The position numbers were made by a program, and so were the translations under genes. This document shows positions 48,066 through 58,420 of a stretch of 64,000 bases of DNA, piece by piece. Where the stretch lies: contig NTMA01000003.1 in NCBI GenBank assembly GCA_002917075.1, positions 248,001 to 312,000 of the forward strand. Direction: 5' to 3'. A model generated the notes under the pieces. That model made no database searches. It worked only from the letters and a program-made list of their open reading frames with translations, and was not told the origin of the DNA. The DNA is from Hawksworthiomyces lignivorus. Taxonomy: Eukaryota > Ascomycota > Sordariomycetes > Ophiostomatales > Ophiostomataceae. Positions within the stretch are counted from its first letter, which is position 1, and each line of letters opens with the position of its first letter.

Positions 48066-49339
48066 ATGTCTACCAGCACGACGACGGTCCAGGTGGCCAA
48101 GCCCAACATCGGCGTCTACACAAACACCAAGCACGACCTGTGGATCGCGCCGGCCGAGCCGTCGCTGGAGGACGTGCAGGCGGCGCGCGACCTCAAGCCG
48201 GGCGAGGTGACCATTGCCATCCGGAGCACGGGCATCTGCGGGTGAGAGAAAAGAAACCCCCTCCCCTCCTCCCCTCCTCCATTTTCGTAAAAAGAGTAAA
48301 TATGTGCAAATGTGTATGCATTTACGGGAACTTACCGGTTGGCTATAGATCGGACGTGCACTTCTGGCGCCATGGCTGCATCGGGCCGATGATCGTGACG
48401 GGGGACCACGTGCTAGGCCACGAGTCGGCGGGCGAGGTGGTGGCGGTGCACCCGGAGGACGCGGCCAAGGCGGCGAGCGACCCGTCGGGCAAGGGGCTCA
48501 AGGTGGGGGACCGGGTGGCGATCGAGCCCAACATCATCTGCGGCAAGTGCACGCCGTGCCTGACGGGGCGGTACAACGGCTGCGAGAACGTGCTGTTTTT
48601 GTCGACGCCTCCCGTGGACGGCCTGCTGCGGCGCTACGTCAACCACCCGGCGGTGTGGTGCCACAAGATCGGCGACACCATGTCGTGGGAGGAGGGGTCG
48701 CTGCTGGAGCCGCTGAGCGTGGCGCTGGCGGGGCTGCACCGCGCCAAGATCGCCCTGGGCGACCCCGTGCTGGTGTGCGGCGCGGGGCCCATCGGCCTGG
48801 TGACGGCGCTGTGCGCGCGCGCCGCCGGCGCCTGCCCGCTGGTGGTCACGGACGTGGACGCGGGCCGGCTGGCGTTTGCGGCCAAGACGGTGCCGGGCAT
48901 CCGCACGGTGCAGGTGGGCATCCCGCCGGCGGGCGCGAGCGTGGACGAGGCGGCCGAGGCCACGGCCAAGAAGATCGTGGCCGAGGGCTTCCAGGGCACG
49001 GAGCCGCTGCTGGCCGTGGACTGCACGGGCGCCGAGAGCAGCATCGCGGCGGCCGTGTGGGCGGTGCAGTTCGGCGGCCGCGTCTTCGTCATCGGCGTCG
49101 GCCGCAACGAGATGCGCATCCCCTTTATGCGCGCCAGCGTCCGCGAGGTCGACCTGCAGTTCCAGTACCGCTACAGCAACACCTGGCCGCGCGCCATCCG
49201 CCTCGTCCAGAGCGGCCTCGTCGACCTCAAGCCCCTCGTCACCCACCGCTTCGGCCTCGAGGACGCCGTCGAGGCCTTCCGCGTCGCCTCGGACCCGTCC
49301 ACCGGCGCCATCAAGGTGCAGATCCAGAGCCTGGACTGA
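48066..49339 (+). CDS. lad1: L-arabinitol 4-dehydrogenase (zinc-dependent MDR family)
   Basis: Oxidises L-arabinitol to L-xylulose with NAD+ in the fungal L-arabinose catabolic pathway; cytosolic. Model join(48066..48241,48349..49339), 388 aa. The intron interrupts the Gly codon in TGICG|SDVHFW, a conserved place next to the catalytic zinc Cys. Family features are [15 protein letters not shown] at the N terminus, GHESAGEV carrying the zinc-binding His-Glu, the structural zinc loop [15 protein letters not shown], and [31 protein letters not shown] as the NAD-binding Rossmann motif with Asp for NAD preference. [25 protein letters not shown] and KVQIQSL at the end are shared with characterised LADs. 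Sorbitol and xylitol dehydrogenases are close relatives; the N-terminal extension and the [26 protein letters not shown] run favour LAD. Confidence 0.93.
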
Positions 49340-50577
49340 AAAAGAGAGACAAATTGGGAAAGGGAAAAGGAAAATAAAACAAGACCATCAGATAGGAGCA
49401 TGGGAAATGCCAGCATTTCACGTCCTCGTCCACTGGAGGGGGAGCTCGCTCCGCACGAGGAGAGCTGCAGATAGACATGGGATATAATACAGAGAACACG
49501 TTCATGCCAATGCCAAACCAATTGATAGAAGCTCGTGAAAGATGCCACGAAAAAGAAAGAGACACACACGGAATGATAGACACACACAGAAAGAGAGAGA
49601 GAGGGAGAGAAAAGAATGATTGAAAGGCAGCTCCCAAGAGAGCTAATCCTTGAATCCTTTTAAGCCCTTACTCCGTATTAGATCCTTGAACCTTGATAGC
49701 TAGCTACCCGAGGTTTGTGTACGAATACATGTAATAATACGGAGCACATACATGAACAGGGTATACTCCGTAGCATGCACTGGCGCGCATTGGGACGAGT
49801 TATGAGCATAAAAACACTGTTACGGAGTAGCTTATGCATTCCTTTTGCTGCAGCTTTGCTCTGTCTACTCCATAGTTACGCCTACCTACGCCTTATACGG
49901 GCTACAGGCATGCCAATGGCGCGTCTGGCTTCTGTTGCATTTTCGCCCAAACAGCGGCAGCTCCATCAATTGGCGCCATCTCATTGGCTGGACTACCGGA
50001 TACGCACTATCTGGCGACATCTCCCGAAGCTTTTTCTTCTGTCTTTTTCTCTCTTTTCTCCCGCTTCACTCTGTTCCTTGACCCGTCTTTGGCTCTTCTC
50101 TGCCCTTTGTCGCTCCGCTAAGCTAAATCTTTTTTTCTCGCTTAGTTTTTTCTTCCCATTCCCTTTCGTTCCCGTCCCTGTCTCCCATCTTTTTTCGTTC
50201 TCTTCTCTATCTCCTGATCTAAACCCATCATCATCATCCTCCTCTTGGGCGGCAATTCATCTCTCTTTTCCTTTCATTTTCTTTTTTTATTTCTTATCTT
50301 TGTGGACGCTTTGTCATAATTGCTTCCTCTCCACTCATCCTTCTTCGGTTGTAGAAAAATAATAGCAATTGTCGAATCAGCCAATTGCTGGGAGCTGTTT
50401 TCGTTTGCTCTTTTTTCTCTTTCCCCCAATTGCCGAACCAGTTTTACTTTCGTTACAATCTGCTTTGCGCGCTTTTTTGCTGCCCTCCTCCCCGAGCTCT
50501 TCAGGAACCCCCCTTCCTGCTACTCTTCGCGATATCGTCTTAATATACCCCTTCTCAACAGCAACAGTATCACAACC
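49340..50577. other. intergenic between LAD and ATP20
   Basis: About 1.2 kb. It contains a cluster of TACTCCGTA/TACGGAGTA 9-mers (49669-49829) and, from about 50020 to 50570, a very CT-rich leader for the ATP synthase gene. The 215-codon frame at 49715-50362 is this pyrimidine-rich leader read as Ser/Phe/Leu and is not a credible protein. Confidence 0.5.
49669..49829. repeat. cluster of TACTCCGTA / TACGGAGTA elements
   Basis: TACTCCGTA lies at 49669-49677 and 49764-49772; its reverse complement TACGGAGTA at 49821-49829; a one-mismatch copy, TACGGAGCA, at 49738-49746. A further copy is at 15560-15568. Four copies in 161 bases is far above chance for a 9-mer. Confidence 0.8.
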
Positions 50578-51453
50578 ATGTCTGCTTTCCGCCCGTCCAC
50601 ATTAGCCTCGCCGGCGCGCATGGCCCTGCGCCGCCCGACCGCCGCGCCTCGCCGCTTCCAGTCCACCTCCAGCTCCTCTACGTCTTCTTCCACATCCTCC
50701 GCCGCCGCAGACGCCACCGCCAAGGCACGGCAGACCGCAACCGAATACACCGCCAAGGCCACCCAGGGTCTGTCGCGCGTCACCGCCGCTGCCGGCCCCG
50801 TCATTGCTGCTGCCGGTCCCGCCATTGCCGGTGTTGCCCGGGGCCTCTCCAGCTCGCTGGGCCGCGTTGGTGGCCCCACGGGCAAGATTATCGCCTTTGT
50901 TGAGCGTGCGTCTCTCCTGTTCCCATCGAAGCTCCTCAACTGCTAGCAGCTGTTTTACGGACAGTTTCCGGCAGTCCGTGCTGCTCTCTGCTGTCTTCTG
51001 CTGTTGCTGACCAGCTCCTTCTACAGGCCAAACGCCCTTTGTGATCTACTACTCCCGCGTCGGCGTCGAGCTGTCCCGCCTCGTCTTCCACGCCCAGAAG
51101 ATGGCTCCTCCGTATGTAGCACGTTTTCGCTTGGGTTGAGCTAGACGACGCCAGCAGGCTGAGTCTCTCTTCTGCTTTCCATCTCTGCTAACCCTTCTCC
51201 TCTCTCCTTTCACAGCCCGCTCGCCACCTTCCAGACCGCGTTCCAGAACGCCTGGAAGCAGCTCCAGAACCCGACTAAGCTCATCCAGTCCTCCGCCTCG
51301 TTCGTCCAGCAGGCCCGCCGCCTGACCCCGACCCAGCTGGCCGCCGGCGGCGTCCTCGCCGCTGAGCTTCTCGGCTTCTTCACCGTCGGTGAGATCATCG
51401 GCCGCTTCAAGCTGATCGGCTACCGCGGCGGCGAGGCTGCCCACCACCACTAA
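50578..51453 (+). CDS. atp20: mitochondrial ATP synthase subunit g (ATP20)
   Basis: Accessory membrane subunit of F1Fo-ATP synthase that helps dimerise the enzyme in cristae. Model join(50578..50905,51027..51085+26 to 51111,51216..51453), that is exons 50578-50905, 51027-51111 and 51216-51453, 216 aa. The N terminus is Arg/Ser/Ala-rich with RRFQST, a likely targeting peptide, followed by an Ala-rich segment longer than in yeast. The family core is in exons 2-3: TPFVIYYSRVGVELSRLVFHAQKMAPP, then FQTAFQNAWKQLQNP. The single membrane helix near the C terminus is LAAGGVLAAELLGFFTVGEIIG, carrying a GxxxG-like small-residue face, and IIGRFKLIGYRG ends the conserved part. The long CT-rich leader upstream is common for strongly expressed fungal genes. 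Confidence 0.95.
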
Positions 51454-52078
51454 GCGGCCTGTGCGCGTGTATATGATGTCTTGATGTGTACGCTATAGCG
51501 CATGCTGTGAAAGAGGGCAGGAGAAGACGGCAGGATGGCGAAGCAAAAGAAATGAGAAAGAAAAAAAATGAGGAAAAGCAAAGACGTGAAAACGAACGGA
51601 AGGACGGATGACCAACGAGAGCCACGACGACCCAACCTTTTTTCTTTCCTTTTCATTTTTGTTCCTTTTTCTTCTCTTCCATTCTGCTGGGCCCTCTTGC
51701 TCTTATATTTCTACTATGTTGTTTACCCTTTTCGCCCTATACTTTTTACCATTTTGTTTTGGTTTTTGTTCTATTTCCTATGTAACAATCCACCGTGTAC
51801 ATCAGCTGTTGCATAAAGAAGGGAAGACTCGGGAGAGGATGGGTTTTTGAGACGGCTTCAAATCCACAAAGCTTTATTTATAAGACGAAAGACATAATAG
51901 AGGACATATGACTTATTATTCTTGTTTTCATCCGCAGAAAACAACTGGATCTCGAGGGTATAAAAATTATGGTGTGTGTGTGTGTGTGTGTATGTCTTTC
52001 ATGATATTAAGTTACGCTGCCTACAGAAAAAGGTCAAAAACTTGCGTTCCGTCCTGTTTATCGCTATCCCATGGAATG
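51454..52078. other. convergent intergenic between ATP20 and the LaeA-like gene
   Basis: About 625 bases with the two 3' UTRs. It includes a (GT)10 microsatellite at 51972-51991. Nothing else is recognised. Confidence 0.5.
51972..51991 (+). repeat. (GT)10 microsatellite
   Basis: Ten perfect GT dinucleotides between two convergent genes. Confidence 0.9.
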
Positions 52079-53710
52079 CTATGGTCTCTTCGCCGTCCAT
52101 ATGTATCTATCGAAGGAGAACGTTAGCCCGGTGATCCAGCTGTTTCGCCAAAGAGAGAGAGAGGTGATTGAAAAAAGACACTTACAGTATACAGTATGCA
52201 TCCGCCGCTGCCGGCTCCTCCAGCTCCCGCCGCACCGCAGCCAGCAGCCGCCGGATGGCCGCCTCGCTGTGCCCGCCCACCCGCGAGAGCGGCGCCAGCG
52301 ACAGCCCCTCCAGGCCGAGATCGAATGCCCGACTGAACAGCTCGCCCACCTCGTCGCTGCAGCGGTCGATGAGGCCGGCGGCAGATGTCGGTGGCGGCGG
52401 CGGCCCAGCAGTAATGCCAGCGCCAGCGCCAGCCCCGGGCTGCCGCAGCCCGCTTTCTCGTCTCCGCTTTCGCCCGAGCGGCAGCCGGTACGCCTCCTGC
52501 CGCACGTCGACGAACCCGGCCGACCGCAGCAGCTCCTGCGTGGCCGCCGGGTCCACGCGCAGCGGCCGACCAGCGCGGTCCATGCAGCTGAGCAGGCTGT
52601 CGGCCCAGGCGGCCAGGGCGGACGAGGAGGCGGACGAGGAAGAGGACGGAGAGGAGAAGGAGGAGGTGGAGGCAGAGGAGAACGAAGAAGAGGAGGGCGG
52701 CGGTGGCGGTGAGGACGAGGACGACGGAGAGGGATACGCGAATGCCGCGGCCGCTGCGGCCGCCGTTGCCGGCGTTGTCGTCTTGTCCCACCGCGGCTGC
52801 CAGTCGATCTCAATGTGCTCGACGTAGCCGACCCCGCGCATCAGGTGCCGCCGGATCACGTCGTACAGTGGGCCCCAGGCGCGGACGGTCCCGTTCAGAA
52901 ACCGCACGTGCACCAGGTTCCAGGCACCCTCGCCGAGGCCGTGCCACGGCGCCTCGATGTCGAAGCGCTGGAACTTGACGTTGGACGGGATGCTGACGAA
53001 AAGCAGGCGTGAGCAAAAAAAAAAAAGCCGAAAGGATGTGTGGATTTTTTTCATACGTGCTGGGGGAGGGCAGAGGAGAAAGCCGCCAGACTGACGGCGA
53101 GACAAAAAAGAGAGAGAGAAGAGAGGGAGGATAATCACCTACAGGTCTGGCTGAAAAGGCGTCAGGTCGACGCCCCAGACTTCAGACCGGTTCGAATATA
53201 AACTGAAGATAGAACCAGAGACCGGAGACATTAGTCTAGCAAGAAACGCCAAGAGAAACGACGACAACAGAGCGGTCAGCCAGGGGATTGGGGGGAGGGG
53301 CTCACTCGGCAACCTCCATAGCCCACGTCCCCGTGCCCGTGCCCAGGTCGAGGATGCGGAGATGCTCGTTGGGACGCAGCGGGGCGCTGTGAAGGATCCG
53401 CCCGGGACCGCCGCGGGCTGCCGTCACGACGTTGTGCAGCAGGTCCAGGCGGGTGATTTCGACCTGCGAAACGCTTCCGTGTCAGCGCAAATATTTCTTT
53501 TGCCGCGCACAACCAAGGCCGGACGCAGAACCCACCGAATCACATGGGAACAGGTAGCTTGGCTTGTGAAGCAAGTAGTGCCGGCCATGTTCCTCGTAGG
53601 TGAAACTCTCGGGCGTGGTAGATGTGCTAGAGAAATATGTCAGCGACCTTGAGCAAGACATGAAGATAAAACAGGACATCCATCACCAACCTCCTGCTGT
53701 CCCATGCCAT
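52079..53710 (-). CDS. LaeA-like SAM-dependent methyltransferase
   Basis: Putative nuclear methyltransferase of the LaeA/UMTA class, a group that includes regulators of secondary metabolism and development. Model complement(join(52079..52106,52186..52992,53143..53202,53306..53463,53536..53626,53691..53710)), 387 aa. Exon 1 (20 bases) and the last exon (28 bases) are tiny. The N-terminal block is FTYEEHGRHYLLHKPSYLFPCDS (about 15-37), then VEITRLDLLHN. SAM motif I is ILDLGTGTGTWAMEVAD (74-90), made across a splice site, followed by EVWGVDLTPFQPDLIPSNV and YVEHIEIDWQPRW. The end is AYCI plus LYIWTAKRP, the usual LaeA-like C terminus, with a CTAAC branch site before the last acceptor. A Ser/Pro/Ala-rich insert (about 180-245) interrupts the catalytic domain. 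The first donor (GTTGGT) is weak, so the start is the least certain part. It is not clearly the LaeA orthologue (FPCDS rather than FPCDE). Confidence 0.88.
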
Positions 53711-56700
53711 GGATCAGTTGCTGGCAGGGCTCCCTCTCGTAAAAATCATCCACGATATATGATTGGGTTTGTGTTACAGTGCCTCGCAACCCCCGGGAGG
53801 AAGAGACTAGCTATGGTAGTACGTGGAAGCAAAATGGTGTGGGGAGACCGGCGCTATTATATATTTATATGCACACACACACACACACACGCATGTACAC
53901 ACACGTGCATTTATCTCCTTTGGGGGGGGGGGGCAGAAATGACGATGGAACAGACGCCTCAGGGCCTTGGACAAAAACGGGATGCGAACCTCTGCACATC
54001 GTCTTCCTGCTTGGCTGCGGTCGTGTCTGGGCTGAAGGCTAAGCGACGGCACGAGGGAAAACTACGGAAGGTACCGCATCAGATATCGTAAAAATTGGGC
54101 AGATAGTATAAAACATGCAAGACGAGGAAGGGAAAAGAAAAGGAAAAGCGAAGTAAAACAATAAAAGGGAAGAAAAAGGAATAAAAATAACACTAACATG
54201 ACCTGTTTACGGAGGTCTCTCACACTACACGGCACGACAAGGGATGGGGTCAAGAACAAAACAGAAGCACATAAAAGCAAGTAGGAAGCAGCAAAAGAAG
54301 AAGGGAATGAGAGAAAGAAGAAAAGGAAATCCTCCGGAGAAGGTAGCTAAGAAAGGGGCTTGCTCCTAAGTCAGCAACGTTCGACCGGCGCTACGGCAGG
54401 GAACCCGACGGGGTAGCCTCCAGAGATCGAGACATGGTAAGCCGATGAGAGGGCGAGGTAGACGTTCGTCCTGCTGCTTTGTATCTGGCTTGTATTGATG
54501 TCGAGTTGGACAAAACGTTGGTACCAAAATATGACGAGTAAGAAAAGGACAGCGGCTGGCGATATTCACATACAGACGAGCCTCTGCTTTCGGATAATTT
54601 TGAGCTATTTTTGACGTCTCCTCAGACGGATTAGTCTGCAAGACACTCTAGAAATATGTTTCTTTTTTTTTTTTTTATGTTTATTTTTATTTTCTATAAC
54701 GTTCGACTGCCAGCAAAAAACAGACGACCAGGAGCCCGCGTCGTCGAGGTCGTGGCGAAAAAGGCCTGCGTATCACAGACGCCATGGCGCTGTATCATAC
54801 GCACACTCGCACACCAACCAGGCGGCCCATCTTCGAGGCCAGCGCATACACGCACATAATACGTCCCAGACCAGAAAGGAAAGGGGAAAAGATGTGCAAA
54901 AAGAGTGATCTCCGTCGAAGCATCAGGTGCGACAGTCACCGCTTCGGCGCCAAACGACAAACAGCTTTGGTTGCCTCTTTTTTGTTTTTTTTTGTTTTTG
55001 TCTCTGTTCCTCTGAGGGCCCTTCAGTCGATCTATGCAGTTCCCCCCTACTTTTACATCTCTTTCTGATGCAGAGCTAAATTTGACACACATGCATCCGA
55101 TAAGCGAGAGAGAAAAAGGCATCACACTGCTGCGGATTGCATGGTTAGCTCTGTTTAATAATATATTACCATTCAGGCCTCCGTGTAGCTTGTGGTGTGC
55201 TTGTCCCGGTTGGCTCCAAAGCCAGGTGCTCCCCTGTTGCGTAGTGCTTTATTGTACATATGTACTCCATTCATACATACGATACATCGTGGGGAGGTAT
55301 TGAGAAGGCTGTCGCAGTGTCGTCCTCTCTTCTCTTTTTTCCAGAGACTCCCCCAGTCGTGTGCAACCAACAGCAGCATTCTGTCTAGGCCGAGCCACTC
55401 GGTGTGCACTTACACCAGACGCCCCCCCTGGTCAAATAACGAAACCCTCTGCATGGCGCAAAATGCCACTAGAAACAGAAAAAGAAAGCATGCGAAAGGT
55501 AGGCAGCAAATGAGCGTCCAACACAAATGCGACAGCAGAGGAATGAACACGACAGAAAGAGAAAAAGAAACGAAACACAGAGGAGACAGAACCGAAATGG
55601 GCAGCTGACTAGGACGATCTCCGCGAACCAGCACCCCCTTCTTCACCGTCAATGCACTTTTCTTTTCTTTTGCTCTTCTTCCCCCCCCCAATCTAGAGGT
55701 TTAAGCCCATGGCGGAGAGAGGAGATGCCCCCAGATGAAGCCAAACCCCCGACCAGATTGTGCAAGGCATGCCAGGCGACGATACGGTTTTCCTTTTTTT
55801 ATCGCCTCCCTCTCTTTCTTTTGGCCCTTGGCCGTTTCTCGTTTCAGGGTCCTTAAGTGCCGTAGCACAAAACGCAGGTTAAAAAAAAATGCGGATTACA
55901 TAGCAAGACTCGAAACATAAATTAGATCAAGTGACCGGACGCAATCTACTGGAAGGATCGAGAGCTCGGTTAATCCGAATGCAACCAGACCAGGGGCTTC
56001 CCAGAAAGACGGGCGTGAAAGCACCAAGCGAGCCGCGAACAGAGACAAGAGGAAAATTGTGGCGTCTTGCGTCTGTTGGATCCAATTTGGGTTCGCTGGA
56101 CCAGTCACTGGAGCAAGGGGAGGTGAGGGCCTGTTCCTGCGAGAAAGACGCCTCTAGTGCAGCCTTCCCTCCCCAGAAGGGAAAAGGGGCGAGCCAAGAA
56201 AAGGACGACCAGGACAAAAGCGGGCAAGATATTAATTGTAGGATGAATCAGATGCTTTCTAACGAGGAGGCGGTTTTAGGGAATGTGACGGGGGATCTGA
56301 TTGTCTGATTTCTCGTAATACGAGGCGTGACATTGCAGTGTGATGTGGGAAGAGCAGGCGTATTAGAGTTACACCTAGATGCACCTGCATGCGCATTTAC
56401 GGCCATGACCTGAGCAGGGTTCGTCCTGTCGAGCCTTATGGTAAGGTCTGCGTCAGGCCGGTCCACCAATAGCCCGGGCCATCGCAGCAGGACGCGGACG
56501 TGAGGTCCGTCTCGTATGCTGTGATTTGTCGAACAGTGGCCGGCTAAGCTGCTCGCCGCTCGGACCAATGGGTGTCGCCGATAACTATACGTCTTCTTTT
56601 CGACGAGTCCTAGGCGAGAGGGAGGCTCAGATGCTCGGCTTTCGCTGCCAGACAATGTCGTCTGTGCTGCGAGGGATCAAACTCGCATCGGACGAGGTGT

Positions 56701-58420
56701 TGGCCCGTCGTGTCGGGTTTGTCCGAGCTATGATCAAAACGAGAAACCCCGAAGAAGCAGACCAGAAGACGAAGAATATTCTAGCCCTTGAAACCTTAAG
56801 GGGTGGGCTCTTGTGGTCCATATTCTTTCTTTGCCATTGTTTCTCTCGTTCCCCGGCTGTGTCTGCCTCCCTTGCGTCCAGCCATCGTATAGACAGCAAA
56901 TCGCAGGCGATAAGTGATAAAATAGCAGCTAGCAAACCAAAAGAAAACCAAAAAAGTGAAAAGTAGGTGGTCCGTGAGCTCACCTTTTCATCTGCCCTTG
57001 CGAGCCCATGCCCGGAATGGGGGCAATGAATGTTGGGACAGAGACAGAAAGAATGAGTGAGGTCAATACGAAAGAAGAATACGAAAGAAGAAATCCAGCA
57101 AGACACAAGGCTCTCGCGGCCAGGATGAAATAATGATTGAGACGCTGTGTTGGTCTGTGTTGTCCTTGCATGGCTCGGGTGCAGAAATTGCCTGCGGACC
57201 AGAGCTTTGTTGGTTCGAAAGCGAGATGAAACTTGGACTGCGGATGCCACATCCGGCTCCACACCTTTTGTGGAGATACAAGCGAGAAGAGCAGCATGAG
57301 AAAGAGGACGGGCAGGGTGACTGCCAGCGTGCTGCTTCTGGCTGCACGGTTTGTCCCCCCCTCCTCGTCGACTGGCTTTGACCTTGGGATGCCCTCTGCC
57401 ATGATTGCAACGCCGTTATCCAGCACGCCCGTGGGGGGCCTGCAGGGCTTGTCAATCCAAATCTTCCGGTTCCTATTGGGAAATGGATTCGCGGACAAAA
57501 ACAAGGACGTGCTTGACGCTTCTGTTCAGCTTACAGACCGTCCCCTATGGAATCATTACCTGCAAGTCTCTCATCTTGATGCAGACCAACAGGTTTGATG
57601 ATCTCAATACCACTGAGGGCCAAACGGAAATTGACGGGACATACAACGGCGGCTGAGCCATCCCAAAGCGAACCAACAGGCACACCTACATTATCTTCCA
57701 AGGGAGAATTGCATGTGGTCCTGTTCAGAAAAGGGCATTACCTTGTTTCGGCATCGATCCGGCAAAAGTGTCTCTCGTTATCTCTCGTCCTGCTCATCTG
57801 GCGGTGCTTGCATCCCCCCTTTCGGCATGCAACTCTCCAGGGCTACGAAAGGAGAAATGCGGAGCGAGTCTTCGCCAAGTAACGAGAACGGCGAACCCCG
57901 TCTTTTCTAAGCAAGGGGAGCAGTATTGTTCTCCGGCAAAAGGAAGCGCGAATCGTCAACTTGCTGTGCAAACACTGCCTTGAGGGCAGCCCGGAGAGGT
58001 CTCCCTTGCAGAGAGCAGAGTACATACTGTTCCCTCGACTGCCTCGCGTTTGGAAGACCCATTGACATATGACGGGATTTATTCAATAGAATATGGCATG
58101 CGACGCAGTGACGCGCCGGCAAACACACCCGCAAAGCAAACTCATATATATTTATTCTAGTTTTTGGTCACATTTTGTTTGTCGCTTCATATGGACTCCC
58201 TGCAATGTTCTGTGCATAAATCCCCATAGCGGGCCCTCTGTTGTATGTAATCGGCATTCCACTGAGTTATTTTCCGCGCCAAGGGATGACCGAGCACACC
58301 GAAACGGCGTTTCATCGAACACGACAGCAATGTGATCCGTTGGTGACCAGCTGCAGGATGTGCTCCTCTGTCGACCAACAGATGCGTGTGCGCGACCATG
58401 CATGAAAGCCGTTTACCCTC
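53711..58420. other. 4.7-kb interval without a recognisable gene
   Basis: Frames of up to 211 codons occur on both strands (for example 56627-57262 and 56980-57504, minus) but overlap each other, carry no motif and look like chance. The left end holds the LaeA-like promoter with a CA microsatellite and a G run; the right end is the 3' flank of DUS3. A pseudogene, a noncoding RNA or a gene made of short exons could be hidden here, but I cannot support one. Confidence 0.45.
53872..53933 (+). repeat. CA microsatellite followed by a run of 12 G
   Basis: About nine CA units at 53872-53890, a degenerate CA/GT continuation to about 53907, and 12 consecutive G at 53922-53933. They lie 160-220 bases upstream of the LaeA-like start. 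Confidence 0.88.

Noticed and set aside
49715..50362. 215-codon plus-strand frame with Ser/Phe/Leu runs
   Set aside because: It is the CT-rich leader of ATP20 translated; composition, not homology, keeps it open.
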